Of a stretch of 64,000 bases of DNA, positions 9,268 through 18,612 are shown one piece after another. The position numbers and the translations under genes are program-made. The stretch's first letter is position 1. Each line of letters opens with the position of its first letter. The stretch is from Clostridium_AI sp964409685 (lineage in GTDB: Bacteria; Bacillota; Clostridia; Lachnospirales; Lachnospiraceae), in NCBI GenBank assembly GCA_964409685.1, contig CAYPEJ010000003.1:62001-126000 (forward strand). The letters run 5' to 3'. The notes beneath the pieces are model-generated. The model searched no databases and had not been told where the DNA came from. It saw nothing but the letters and a program-made list of their open reading frames with translations.

Positions 9268-10044
9268 CTAATTTTGAGCCACTACTTCTACTTTCGTAAA
9301 ACCGTATCCAATTGTTTCGTTTCCACCAAAATGAATTATTTGTTTTTGTTTTAGCTTATCCCTAAATTCTTCCAAGTTTGATTTTCCATCTGGTGTTCCG
9401 TCCGATAAAACTAGAGAATAAAATACGCTATGATGAGGAACAACTTCTTCATACCACAAATTTCCATCCCCTTGTAAGCAATTTCGTGCTAAAACAGGTA
9501 AATCAATATTACGAAATGTTTTATCCTCCATGATATATAGTTCCTCGCAAAATTTGGCAAGGGAAATAGGAATTGCACTTTCATTTTTAGACTTCTCTTT
9601 AATAGGATCTACATGAATTCCTTCCACTTCTACACAACTATCTTCTTGCTTCTGCGTATAACCTGAAATTTCAAACCCAAAGCAAGAAAGATACTCTTCA
9701 AATTGCTCCATAATCCCCTCAGTTGTAACTAAATAAAATGGTTTTTTCCCTTTGGTTGTACGCATTGGTCTTGCCAACATATGTGCTGGTAAAAATTTTA
9801 ATTTTCCTTTTTCAATTGCACTATCATTGTTTGTACTTGCTCTTCCAAATATATCATCTTCCTTGTCTCCAAGTTCATCTTTTAATGCCTGTCGAAATGC
9901 CCCCTTTACCCCTGATGCATTAATAATTGGATAATTGGTAACCGCATCCTTTTCAACTTCATTATCCACTAAACTATATGTAACGTTATCACTTCCAACA
10001 TGCATATTCGTAATACATGTAATTTTTAATAAAATACTTTTCAT
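9268..10044 (-). CDS. cmr4: Type III-B CRISPR backbone RNase Cmr4
   Basis: Cmr4 forms the repeated backbone of the complex and cuts target RNA every six bases. This 258-residue protein has the N-terminal NMHVGSDN loop, the LVDNEV segment with Asp27 in the position of the catalytic aspartate, and the glycine loop PIINASGVKGAFR. A C-terminal GGNETIGYGFTKV loop is also present. The catalytic Asp is intact, so target RNA cleavage should still work. Its ATG overlaps the cmr3 stop by one base (TAATG), a sign of coupled translation. Confidence 0.92.
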   Translation of the reverse strand: MKSILLKITCITNMHVGSDNVTYSLVDNEVEKDAVTNYPIINASGVKGAFRQALKDELGDKEDDIFGRASTNNDSAIEKGKLKFLPAHMLARPMRTTKGKKPFYLVTTEGIMEQFEEYLSCFGFEISGYTQKQEDSCVEVEGIHVDPIKEKSKNESAIPISLAKFCEELYIMEDKTFRNIDLPVLARNCLQGDGNLWYEEVVPHHSVFYSLVLSDGTPDGKSNLEEFRDKLKQKQIIHFGGNETIGYGFTKVEVVAQN

Positions 10045-11198
10045 TATTTATTTCCTCCAAGTTTTATCATATTATTTAATCCAATCTGTTCATAAGCCTT
10101 GCAACGATACGTCTGCTCAAATTCTTTTTCCTTATCTTTCTGAACGTAGAACACACTTCCTGCATCTACGATTTGAAAAAGTTCACTTCTCTTGTGTCCT
10201 TTTTCATCTTTTATTTCCTGTAAGCATTGAAAGAACCTATTTTTTGATATGTGATATAATAAATTCTTTGGTGTCTCAAGGAAAATGATAGGTGACATTG
10301 CATAATACACCGTATATTCTTCATTGTAATGCTTACATAGTACACTGAAATCAAGATTCTTTTTTCCATCGTTTAACTTTGATTCTTCTATCAACTCAAA
10401 TTGAAATGGACAATTCTGTTGCCCTAATGTAATTATCTCCCTTTCTGGTAGTACCATTTCTTCCGTTTCTATAAAGAATGCAAATTTAAACTCTTTCGCA
10501 CTTTCCATTGTTCCTTTTCGCGAAGAAAGAATTTTGTATTTTCTCTTAAAAAATGCCTTGTGTACCGTTTTTTCACTATCACTACTTGTTTTTCCCGTTA
10601 ATACACCTACATGTTCGTCTTCCTGAAAGATGTCCGATTTTTCTAAAATCGTTGCTTTATCATCACCATCTAAACAAACATATGCATCACATAATCCATC
10701 TTTTGCTTTGTAATCTGTTGGAAGCAACATACCATCCACACAATCAAGCTTTTCCATTTCAAATGGAGTATAGGACAATAATTTCACCTTTTCACTATTT
10801 TCTATAACACTCTTCTTATGATTGAGCGGACAAGGTACATAGTAATTATCTTGTTCATCCACTAAAAATAAACTTCCAACGGATTTCAATTTTCCATATG
10901 TAACTTCATCGTAATCGTTTTTCTCTAACTGAGATTTGCTCAGTAACTGAAATCCTCTCGCACCTATCAAGTGTTCGGTGTCTTTCGCGGATGGTTTATT
11001 TCCTTTACTGGTTAATTTTCCAGCTTTCTTTAAAATGAGAAAACGTAACACACCTAATAATGTAGTTTGTGACGGTGTATCTTCTGATTCAATATAGTAT
11101 TCCCCCTTCACATCGTTATTTTTGGGGTATTGTAACCTTCTATGATTTCCAAAAAAATACGGTTCTAATGGCTTTAATGTTACAAGATATCTACTCAT
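10044..11198 (-). CDS. cmr3: Type III-B CRISPR RAMP protein Cmr3
   Basis: Cmr3 binds the 5' tag of the crRNA together with Cas10. This 384-residue protein opens with the hallmark Cmr3 start (YLVTLKPLEPYFFGNHRR) and has the family stretch TPSQTTLLGVLRFLIL. The C-terminal region ends with GLNNMIKLGG. The start overlaps the end of the cas10 gene by 8 bases. The length is at the usual size for Cmr3, and no feature looks degraded. Confidence 0.9.
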   Translation of the reverse strand: MSRYLVTLKPLEPYFFGNHRRLQYPKNNDVKGEYYIESEDTPSQTTLLGVLRFLILKKAGKLTSKGNKPSAKDTEHLIGARGFQLLSKSQLEKNDYDEVTYGKLKSVGSLFLVDEQDNYYVPCPLNHKKSVIENSEKVKLLSYTPFEMEKLDCVDGMLLPTDYKAKDGLCDAYVCLDGDDKATILEKSDIFQEDEHVGVLTGKTSSDSEKTVHKAFFKRKYKILSSRKGTMESAKEFKFAFFIETEEMVLPEREIITLGQQNCPFQFELIEESKLNDGKKNLDFSVLCKHYNEEYTVYYAMSPIIFLETPKNLLYHISKNRFFQCLQEIKDEKGHKRSELFQIVDAGSVFYVQKDKEKEFEQTYRCKAYEQIGLNNMIKLGGNK

Positions 11199-12966
11199 AA
11201 TCTACACCCTCCGTTGCTTTCTCTGTAAAAAACTTACCAATTTGCAATAATACGATTACACACTCTATGTTTCTCTTTTTTATCTCTTCGTCTTCAAAAG
11301 GTGTTTCTTTAAAAACGAGTTCCATTAATTCTTTAACTTTATTAATATAATCGTTGGATTGTATGCTTAAATTCGCATCACTACTTACTTTTTCACTCCT
11401 AATATCATCAAAGAAATTTTGAAATAGATTACTTAGTAATGTATCGTTACGTGCGGCTTCTTGGAACATAACACTCCATGTTTTTATTTTATGAAGAACA
11501 GAAGTATAAACGCTCATTTTATTTTCAGCCTCTTTTTCTTCGAAAAAGTTATGTAACATATTTCGAAAACATGACCATACAGAATCGGCTTTTTCATTAA
11601 AACCTTTTAATGATATGCAAGTTTGCATCTCCTTACTATTTCCCTTTCTAAGAGATATTGCAATACTATTTTTATGACTTGTCTCCTTTGCGACACCAAA
11701 GAGTAAATTTCTTGCCTTTTTTATATTTTCATATAAAGGATACTTTGTATTACTAATTGAAACACCAAAGGAAACAGATAATTTTTCTTTCTCGAAACTC
11801 CTATCACGATTTATGATGTCGTGATCTATAGATTCTTTTATTGATTGATTCAGCTCTTTAAATTTTTGGTTAAATCTGCAATTAATATTCTCTATTAGAT
11901 CAAAAATGTTCTCGCTATTACCGTTATGAACAGGAGCTAAAAATAGCAAATCGTCACCTCCCGCATAGATTACAGTTCCACCAAACTCTTTTACTAAATA
12001 GGAACTTTCTGATGTATACTCCGAACACTTTTTCGAGAATTGGTCAATTTTTTTTAACCAATCTGCGTCCTCTGGATTGGAATTATTTTTTAAATAATTT
12101 CCCATGTTATCACCGTCCGCTTGTACCAACGCATAATAGTGATACTTTTTATAATCATTCTTTCGTTCAGTGACACCGTTACATGCAATATCTGATAACT
12201 GCCTTATTTCTTTACAACTCGCATCTGTAACAAGTGTAAAACCACATTTTTCTCGTTGTTTTTGTTTCTCATCAATAGTAACCTCATTCTTTATATTTTC
12301 AAAAAAGTGAGATGACTTAATAAGTAAATTCTTGTTTGCATTATTACCTTCATCATCTTTTTCTGCAACATCCTTTGCATAAAATAAATTTTGAAACGGT
12401 TGCATGATAGAGCAAGTCATAATTGGACTTTCAAGTTCTAACGCATCAAGATAATCATTTAATGCTATTACAGCCCCATCCTTTTTAATATTCTTATCAT
12501 TTTCGTTTCGTCTAATTGTTCTAATTTGTATATACTGCATTATGTATTCTAATGTTTTATCCAAATCCTTCTTTTCTTCTTCGTTCAATTCTTTATTTCC
12601 AAAACAATCATTTGCAATTTTGAAAACAAATGAATCCTTATCCGTACCAATAATATTTTTCTTGATATGTTCCAATTTATCTTGAAATTTATTCGATTCT
12701 TCCTCAACCCTAATCAATATTCGATCTGGATATTGCCCAATTCCAATACATTTGTCTTCTCCTGTTTCTTCTGATATTTGACTAGGAAGAATAATTGTAA
12801 TCTTTCCTTGTAGTGAATCATCCTCCTGATTTAATTTTTCAATGCTTTTGTAAAGCTCCTTTGCCAATTCCGAAAACATATAACTTGCATACCATAAAGA
12901 TGCTGGTGTGTTTGCTTGTACAATGGTTTCAATTATTGGTCCAATTGTTAAACCGTAGTAATTCAT
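11191..12966 (-). CDS. cmr2: Type III-B Cas10/Cmr2, cyclase-competent, no HD domain
   Basis: Cas10 is the large signalling subunit. The 591-residue product starts directly with MNYYGLTIGPIIETI followed by LWYASYMFSELAKEL, the start of the first palm domain; the 100-200-residue HD nuclease domain found in many Cas10 proteins is absent. Palm 1 carries the metal-binding stretch QADGDNMG (about residues 281-288). Palm 2 carries the intact GGDD motif in VIYAGGDDLLFLAP (about 336-339), so nucleotide-signal synthesis should be possible while ssDNA cleavage should not. The ATG at 12966 has AAAGGAGC six bases before it and is preferred over an upstream frame extension to 12993. HD-less Cas10 next to a CorA gene matches the SAM-AMP-producing group. 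Confidence 0.93.
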   Translation of the reverse strand: MNYYGLTIGPIIETIVQANTPASLWYASYMFSELAKELYKSIEKLNQEDDSLQGKITIILPSQISEETGEDKCIGIGQYPDRILIRVEEESNKFQDKLEHIKKNIIGTDKDSFVFKIANDCFGNKELNEEEKKDLDKTLEYIMQYIQIRTIRRNENDKNIKKDGAVIALNDYLDALELESPIMTCSIMQPFQNLFYAKDVAEKDDEGNNANKNLLIKSSHFFENIKNEVTIDEKQKQREKCGFTLVTDASCKEIRQLSDIACNGVTERKNDYKKYHYYALVQADGDNMGNYLKNNSNPEDADWLKKIDQFSKKCSEYTSESSYLVKEFGGTVIYAGGDDLLFLAPVHNGNSENIFDLIENINCRFNQKFKELNQSIKESIDHDIINRDRSFEKEKLSVSFGVSISNTKYPLYENIKKARNLLFGVAKETSHKNSIAISLRKGNSKEMQTCISLKGFNEKADSVWSCFRNMLHNFFEEKEAENKMSVYTSVLHKIKTWSVMFQEAARNDTLLSNLFQNFFDDIRSEKVSSDANLSIQSNDYINKVKELMELVFKETPFEDEEIKKRNIECVIVLLQIGKFFTEKATEGVDYE

Positions 12967-12989
12967 AGTAGCTCCTTTCCTAAATCTTC

Positions 12990-14543
12990 TCATTTAACAC
13001 GAGCAAATTGATAGGTAATACCTCTTGCTAATATTCCTTTAATTTCTTTACTTTTTTCTTTACTTTTTTCATTTCTTTCACTATTTGAGTTATCGTCATC
13101 AAGAAACTGTTCAAAGAACGATTCCAAACTAAAGTCGTCTTCCGATAAAAGGGGGATCGGATTAAATTCCATTTTCTGTAATTCATTTTTGACTCTTTTA
13201 ATTCTATTTTTCTCATCTCTAGTCATCTTTTTATTTTGCTCATCTCTAGTCATCTTATTATGTTGTTTCATTCCCCAAGTAACACCTTTATCTTCAGCAA
13301 CTTTGATTTGAAGCTGAATGTTTTTCTTTAACAATTCAGTCAAGTTATCTTGGTTTCCAATAATAAATATTTTACTAATATCTCCTGCACTCGATCCAAT
13401 TGGAATATATGTAATTGGAGAAGGATAACGTACTTCTTTTAACTTTCCATCTTCAATATACTCTAAATCTAATTTAACTTTGAAACTATAATTAGATTTT
13501 TCGTCAAATTGAAGATTAGGATACTCATAATGATTTGGAAAGCCTAATACTCCCCGAAAAAATCTGACATCATCTGCTTCCGTATTATTTGCACTATCAT
13601 GTTCCATATTTTTATAATCCAAAGCATTTTCTATTGATTGACTTATCTTTTGTTTAATGAACTTTTTCTCATTTGTATATCCATTTTTCGAGCATCCTCC
13701 ATTTTCAATTTTATATTTCTTCATTAAAAATGATTTTGCATATAAATCAGGATTTACCTTACCTTCTTTATTTAAGTTAATTCCACTTTTAATTCGTTGA
13801 TTAAAGTCATTAATTACTTCTAAGATATCTTTATAACTTCCATTAGTTCTACATTCACCTCCCACTTCTCTTTTTATTGAAACAATATTGTACAAAGGTC
13901 TTTGTTTTTTATACAAATTTGAATACGCCTTCAACCAGTATTCTTGCTTATTTTCTATAGCTTCACCTTTTATTTTTACTAAATTAAAGTGTCCAAATCC
14001 TTTATTCTGACGAAACCCAAAATTATTAATGGCGATAAAAAGCGGAAAAATTTTCACGATAAGATTATTCAATTTCTCACTAAAGTAGGAAATCTTTACT
14101 TTCACTGTATCGTGAAAACTACCTCTACTTGCATTGTCAAATTTCGTAAAGAAATACGCTCCTCTACCTCGTTCTTTTCCTTTTTGTCCCTTATATACAT
14201 CTATATTATTTTCTTGCCTTCCTTCACCATATTGCGCTATTCCATTTTCCCCCTCTGCTCTGATTCTCATTTTATAGTTCAAAGCTTTTGTCTCATTTTC
14301 ACTTTTCAATTTGTAATTTGACAAATCTCCCAGCGAATCAAAACATTTTTTTATATCTGTAAATCCTTCACATTCCCCTAATTCTTCCCTCTTCTCATAC
14401 AACTCCCAAATCAATCGATCCAACTTCGGCTTCATCTCTGTTGCACGCACTGTTGCTCCATCTTGATCATATTGAAAATGAATCATTGGCGTTATCTGTT
14501 TTAAAACAAACTCTGTATGACAAAACTCCTTTTTCTCACTCAC
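12990..14543 (-). CDS. cmr1: Type III-B CRISPR RAMP protein Cmr1 (large form)
   Basis: Cmr1 sits near the 3' end of the crRNA in the complex. The product has the RAMP start LKQITPMIHFQYDQDGATVR and the basic element ATEMKPKLDRLIW. The glycine loop is NNFGFRQNKGFGHF at about residue 190, and a second RAMP-like half begins near RFFRGVLGFP. At about 520 residues it is long for Cmr1, like the versions seen in Bacteroides and Firmicutes modules with CorA. A basic stretch with an imperfect internal repeat (NKMTRDEQNK, KMTRDEKNR) lies in the C-terminal third. The GTG at 14543 has AAAGGAG nine bases before it; an ATG at 14570 in frame has no clear site but cannot be excluded. It is the first gene of the operon. 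Confidence 0.85.
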   Translation of the reverse strand: MSEKKEFCHTEFVLKQITPMIHFQYDQDGATVRATEMKPKLDRLIWELYEKREELGECEGFTDIKKCFDSLGDLSNYKLKSENETKALNYKMRIRAEGENGIAQYGEGRQENNIDVYKGQKGKERGRGAYFFTKFDNASRGSFHDTVKVKISYFSEKLNNLIVKIFPLFIAINNFGFRQNKGFGHFNLVKIKGEAIENKQEYWLKAYSNLYKKQRPLYNIVSIKREVGGECRTNGSYKDILEVINDFNQRIKSGINLNKEGKVNPDLYAKSFLMKKYKIENGGCSKNGYTNEKKFIKQKISQSIENALDYKNMEHDSANNTEADDVRFFRGVLGFPNHYEYPNLQFDEKSNYSFKVKLDLEYIEDGKLKEVRYPSPITYIPIGSSAGDISKIFIIGNQDNLTELLKKNIQLQIKVAEDKGVTWGMKQHNKMTRDEQNKKMTRDEKNRIKRVKNELQKMEFNPIPLLSEDDFSLESFFEQFLDDDNSNSERNEKSKEKSKEIKGILARGITYQFARVK

Positions 14544-14694
14544 AGTTGTCATCTCCTTTGCATTTTTCATAGGATTATTTCTTGCATTTGCATAATATGG
14601 TATATTGTATCATTTTATTATACTATTTTCCATATAAACATTATACAATCCACACTAATATTCTACTGTATTACAAACAAAATTCTACTCCTCA

Positions 14695-14729
14695 ACACAA
14701 AAGGAGTAGATATCACACATATCTACTCC
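14695..14729 (-). terminator. Intrinsic terminator of the fucO-like gene
   Basis: Read on the minus strand, an 11-bp perfect stem (GGAGTAGATAT/ATATCTACTCC, loop of 5) is followed by TTTTGTGTT. A second partial copy of the arm (GAGGAGTAG, near 14683) could pair with the same strand instead, so two mutually exclusive stems are possible. It separates the alcohol dehydrogenase gene from the CRISPR operon. Confidence 0.6.
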
Positions 14730-14774
14730 ACTAAATATTATCCTTTAATTCAAAAATCTAACTCTTTTCTAACT

Positions 14775-15923
14775 CTACATCAACTTCTCATACAACTTCG
14801 TAATATCTTCTACACTTGTCTCCTTTGGATTTCCTGGTCGACATGCATCATCAAATGCGGACTGTGCAAGGAATGGAATATCTTCTTTCTTCACGATCTC
14901 TTTCAAGTCTTTTGGAATTCCTACATCCTCAGCTAATTGTCTCACTGCATCGACTGCTGCTTTTCTATATTCTTCTTGTGACATTTCGTCTACGCCTTTT
15001 ACACCCATGGCACGTGCAATCTCTCTATACTTTTCTCCTGTTGCTTCTGCATTATATTCCATAACAGTTGGAAGAATAATTGCATTGGCAACGCCGTGTG
15101 GGGTATCGTAAAGTGCGCCTAGTGGATGTGCCATGGAATGAACGATTCCTAAACCAACGTTGGAAAATCCCATTCCAGCGATATATTGACCTAGTGCCAT
15201 TCCTTCCCTTCCTTCTGGTGTATTATCCACTGCACCGCGAAGGCTTCTTGCAATAATTTCGATTGCTTTTAAATGGAACATGTCGGTAAGTTCCCAAGCA
15301 CCAGCTGTTATGTAACCTTCTATAGCATGTGTTAATGCATCCATTCCTGTGGCTGCTGTTAAGCTTTTTGGCATAGAAGACATCATGTCTGGATCAACGA
15401 AGGCTACTACTGGGATATCGTGTGGATCAACACAGACCATTTTACGTTTTTTCTCTTCATCTGTGATAACATAGTTTATCGTTACTTCTGCTGCTGTTCC
15501 TGCTGTTGTTGGAACAGCGAAGATTGGAACCGTTTTATTTTTAGTAGGTGCAACCCCTTCTAAACTGCGAACGTCAGCATATTCTGGATTTGCAATGATA
15601 ATACCAATTGCTTTTGCGGTATCCATTGGGGAACCACCGCCAATTGCTAAAATGAAATCTGCATTTGCTGCTTTGAAGGCTTCTACGCCTGCTTGTACAT
15701 TGTGAACCGTTGGGTTTGCTTTGATTTCGCTAAAAATAGCGTACGCAATATTTGCACCGTCTAATACATCTAATACTTTTTTTGCCATGCCAGATTGTAA
15801 TAAATGTGGTCCACAGCAAACAAATGCCTTTTTATACCCGCGGGATACTGCTTCTGGGGCGATTTCTTTGATTGCTCCTGCTCCATGATAGGATGTTTCA
15901 TTTAAAATAACTCTTTGTGCCAT
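14775..15923 (-). CDS. fucO: Iron-containing alcohol dehydrogenase, lactaldehyde reductase (FucO) type
   Basis: FucO reduces L-lactaldehyde to 1,2-propanediol during anaerobic fucose or rhamnose use, and may also oxidise short alcohols. The 382-residue product matches the FucO subgroup over its whole length: RVILNETSYHGAGA, AIGGGSPMDTAKAIGI (NAD binding), the block PTTAGTAAEVTINYVITDEE, and the iron ligands in ATGMDALTHAIEGYI and GIVHSMAHPLGALYDTPHG. The ATG at 15923 has AGGAGGT seven bases upstream. It is a single-gene unit; no other fucose genes lie nearby. Substrate specificity is inferred from family resemblance. Confidence 0.88.
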   Translation of the reverse strand: MAQRVILNETSYHGAGAIKEIAPEAVSRGYKKAFVCCGPHLLQSGMAKKVLDVLDGANIAYAIFSEIKANPTVHNVQAGVEAFKAANADFILAIGGGSPMDTAKAIGIIIANPEYADVRSLEGVAPTKNKTVPIFAVPTTAGTAAEVTINYVITDEEKKRKMVCVDPHDIPVVAFVDPDMMSSMPKSLTAATGMDALTHAIEGYITAGAWELTDMFHLKAIEIIARSLRGAVDNTPEGREGMALGQYIAGMGFSNVGLGIVHSMAHPLGALYDTPHGVANAIILPTVMEYNAEATGEKYREIARAMGVKGVDEMSQEEYRKAAVDAVRQLAEDVGIPKDLKEIVKKEDIPFLAQSAFDDACRPGNPKETSVEDITKLYEKLM

Positions 15924-16092
15924 TTTGTTACCTCCTAATATGATGTAGACATAGCACATTACCTAAGAAATAGTAGGTTATTTATGCGGTTTTAAAAATC
16001 TTAGATATGTGCTTTGCTGTATGTATTTTTATTGTATCATTTTATCAGATGTATTGCTACCTTTTATTAAAACTATAGCTTACAAGTTTAAT

Positions 16093-16767
16093 CTACTTAA
16101 ATAAAAACGTTCCTTTAATATTTCCACGATTACGAAACTTTACAAACTGTTCCTTATTCGTAATTGCAAAATAAATATTGTGTTCCCTGACCAGCGACAT
16201 TGGTTGTCCCACTTCCATTCCATAACGATGTCCAGGATAAATCAATACCTCATCCCAAAGAATCGTCTTTAACCTCTGAAATGTCTCAAACATATCCTCT
16301 GCCGAGCCTCCTGGCAACTGACACAAACCACATCCCTCTATAAATACCGTATCTCCCGTAAAGCAACAATTCTCAACGAAAAAGCAAGCACTCCCCTTTG
16401 AATGTCCTGGTGTCAGCAAACAATGAACTTCTAGATTTCCAATTCGAATCACATCTTCGTCAGAAAAACACCTTAGCTTCTTACAATTGAATCTGTAGTA
16501 GGAAGCCTCTATCTGTGACATGTATACTGGCACATCATACAACTCTGCCATTTTCCTCACTAAATTCACATGATCTACATGAGAATGTGTCACGAAAATT
16601 CCTTCTAGTACCGCTTGCTCTTCATCCAAACATCCCTGAATCGCACTCAGATCCCACGCAGGATCTACCACAAACGCCTTCTTGCTTACCTTATCAATTC
16701 CCACATACACATAGTTAATCATCTTCAAAAAACAAAGACGTAACACTCTAACCTTTAAGTTTTGCAA
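16093..16767 (-). CDS. Metallo-beta-lactamase-fold hydrolase (BaeB/glyoxalase II-like)
   Basis: This 224-residue protein has the THSHVDHV motif (HxHxDH), a third ligand in LTPGHSKGSACF and CFTGDTVFIEGCGLC. YPGHRYGME supplies the final His, and KFRNRGNIKGTFLFK closes the chain. These define a zinc-dependent thioester or glutathione-type hydrolase. The general sequence style (FVVDPAWDL near the start, EGCGLCQLPGGSAEDMFE) recalls BaeB/PksB acylhydrolases that edit trans-AT PKS carrier proteins, but this is from memory. Its start is a TTG with AAGGAGG seven bases before it. It stands alone, about 15 kb from the PKS cluster, so a housekeeping role remains possible. Confidence 0.8.
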   Translation of the reverse strand: MQNLKVRVLRLCFLKMINYVYVGIDKVSKKAFVVDPAWDLSAIQGCLDEEQAVLEGIFVTHSHVDHVNLVRKMAELYDVPVYMSQIEASYYRFNCKKLRCFSDEDVIRIGNLEVHCLLTPGHSKGSACFFVENCCFTGDTVFIEGCGLCQLPGGSAEDMFETFQRLKTILWDEVLIYPGHRYGMEVGQPMSLVREHNIYFAITNKEQFVKFRNRGNIKGTFLFK

Positions 16768-16838
16768 GTCAAAACCTCCTTCCTCACATTAGTAATCTCT
16801 CATAAGTAATCTCTCACAACACAATCAATAAGTAGAAG

Positions 16839-16941
16839 AAAGACCACTTATTGCCTACTGATACTCGCCCTCAACATCCTACAATCATCCAAGATGTACA
16901 CAAAGGGCAAGTTTTGTAGAGGCAAATAAATGGTCTTTATT
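16839..16941 (-). terminator. Long imperfect hairpin downstream of folD
   Basis: AAAGACCACTTATTGCCTAC at the left pairs, with small bulges, with the complement in GTAGAGGCAAATAAATGGTC at the right; an inner GCCC/GGGC pair extends the structure. On the minus strand the stem is followed by TTTCTTCTACTT. It probably ends folD transcription, although the T run is poor. Confidence 0.45.
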
Positions 16942-16964
16942 CTTCGGCCTTTATTCTGCGGTCT

Positions 16965-17801
16965 TTATTCCACGGATTCCACACAATTCTTCATCAACAT
17001 CGTAATCGTCATCGGTCCCACTCCACCAGGAACTGGTGTAATCGCACTAGCAATTGGTTCTACATCTGCAAAATCAACATCTCCACAAAGTTTATTATTT
17101 TCATCTCTATGAATACCTACGTCGATTACGACTGCACCCTCTTTTACATAGTCCTTTGTGATAAACTTAGGCTTACCTAATGCTACGACTAAGATATCTG
17201 CACGTTTTGTCACTTCTTTTAAATCTTTTGTTTTAGAATGACAAATCGTAACTGTTCCATTTTCACGTAGTAATAAAAGAGCCATAGGTTTACCAACGAT
17301 ATTACTTCTTCCGATTACGACACATTCTTTCCCTGCAATGTCAATATTAGAACGTTTTAATAATTCAATAACCCCAGCAGGTGTACAAGAAACAAATCCC
17401 TTTTGTCCGATGCTTAACGCACCAACACTTTCTGGATGGAAACCATCTACGTCTTTTTTCGCAGAAATAGCATTGATAATTTTATTTTCATCAATGTGCT
17501 TTGGCACTGGTAGTTGTACTAAAATTCCATTTACGTCAGCACGTCCATTTAATTCTTCTACTAAGTCAAGTAACTCTTTCTCTGTAGTTGTTTCTGGTAA
17601 CTCGTAAGATAAAGAGTTAATTCCGATATATTCACATGCTTTTTTCTTATTTCCAACATAAACGGTAGACGCTGGGTCGTTGCCAACTTGGATTACCGCA
17701 AGTGTTATTTCAACGCCGTCTTTCTTTAAACTAGCAACTTTTTCTTTTAATTCATCTTTGATCTCAGTTGAAATCTTTTTTCCATCAATAATATAAGCCA
17801 T
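16965..17801 (-). CDS. folD: Methylene-tetrahydrofolate dehydrogenase/cyclohydrolase FolD
   Basis: FolD interconverts 5,10-methylene-, methenyl- and 10-formyl-tetrahydrofolate for one-carbon metabolism. The 278-residue protein is full length. It shows VGNDPASTVYVGNKKKACE with the catalytic YVGNK lysine, GILVQLPVPKHI, the nucleotide-binding GRSNIVGKPMALLL and the C-terminal PVPGGVGPMTI. The ATG at 17801 has a GAGAGG box. It is a single-gene unit between the MBL hydrolase and the methyltransferase gene. Confidence 0.97.
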   Translation of the reverse strand: MAYIIDGKKISTEIKDELKEKVASLKKDGVEITLAVIQVGNDPASTVYVGNKKKACEYIGINSLSYELPETTTEKELLDLVEELNGRADVNGILVQLPVPKHIDENKIINAISAKKDVDGFHPESVGALSIGQKGFVSCTPAGVIELLKRSNIDIAGKECVVIGRSNIVGKPMALLLLRENGTVTICHSKTKDLKEVTKRADILVVALGKPKFITKDYVKEGAVVIDVGIHRDENNKLCGDVDFADVEPIASAITPVPGGVGPMTITMLMKNCVESVE

Positions 17802-17910
17802 TAAAAATTCCTCTCTTTCGTCATTTTTTATGTATACACTAACACAGCTTCTTTTATTTTAGTATAATTAGAGTTCTGTCGCAAGTATAAACATAAGATA
17901 TTCTGACATT

Positions 17911-18474
17911 TTATTGTTTTATAATAAAAATTGGGATAGGAGGATTGTTTGGTCGATTGTAAAATTCACTTTTTATTATGACAAAACGCTTTTGGTCAAT
18001 TTCTTTTAAATACTCTAAAATAGCGTCTTTTTCCTCAAATCCTGAGTCTTGTCCACTGTAAATGCACATGCTCATAATACCACCTGATTTTAAAGCTTCT
18101 AGTCCACTTTTGATTGCTTCAATACTTGTGGTACCTTTTGTATGCAAGCTGTGGTCACCTCCTGGTAAATATCCAAAGTTAAATACAATTCCGTCAACAG
18201 ATTCCTCTTGTACGTATTGCAGGATATTTTGATGACCGTCTAGGATTAATTGACAACGCTCTACTAAACCAGCTTTTTCAAGCCGATCCGTTGTGTTTTG
18301 AATGGCAATTTCTTGGATATCGAATCCAATTACTTTTCCAGTTTCACCTACACCTTTGCAGAGAAATTCTGTGTCGTGTCCGTTGCCAACAGTTGCATCT
18401 ATAAAAACACTTCCTTCTTTTAACCAATTTTTAAGAAAGTCGTGAGTATATTGTGTAATTGTATATCGCTTCAT
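17911..18474 (-). CDS. mnmM: Class I SAM-dependent tRNA methyltransferase, YtqB/MnmM type
   Basis: The 187-residue product begins with a short helix and then motif I (FIDATVGNGHDTEFL), with FDIQEIAIQNT as the acidic loop. FNFGYLPGGDHSLHTKGTTS is the hallmark of the YtqB rRNA_methylase family, which has been shown in Bacillus and Staphylococcus to make the final methylation of the tRNA wobble uridine side chain (MnmM). The C-terminus EFYNRPNNPPIPIFI is also typical. The ATG has AAAAGGAG upstream. Function by family; the specific tRNA target is inferred. Confidence 0.85.
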   Translation of the reverse strand: MKRYTITQYTHDFLKNWLKEGSVFIDATVGNGHDTEFLCKGVGETGKVIGFDIQEIAIQNTTDRLEKAGLVERCQLILDGHQNILQYVQEESVDGIVFNFGYLPGGDHSLHTKGTTSIEAIKSGLEALKSGGIMSMCIYSGQDSGFEEKDAILEYLKEIDQKRFVIIKSEFYNRPNNPPIPIFIIKQ

Positions 18475-18612
18475 CTATCTTCTCCTTTTCTATATTTGCC
18501 ATTATATAAAGTTCAGATAGAAGAAGCAACCTTTTTCTTTTATGGATTATGTATCTTTGCACAATGTTGTTGTATGATACAATGCAGAAATCGTAGTCAA
18601 TATTTCAATTAC

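Noticed and set aside
13190..13255. Direct repeat in cmr1
   Set aside because: In-frame duplication encoding MTRDEQNK/MTRDEKNR; it only adds to a basic stretch of the protein.
14571..14774. Possible CRISPR array or leader upstream of cmr1
   Set aside because: The stretch has only AT-rich sequence, TATAAT-like boxes and a terminator; no repeated 25-40-base unit with spacers is present here or elsewhere in the window.
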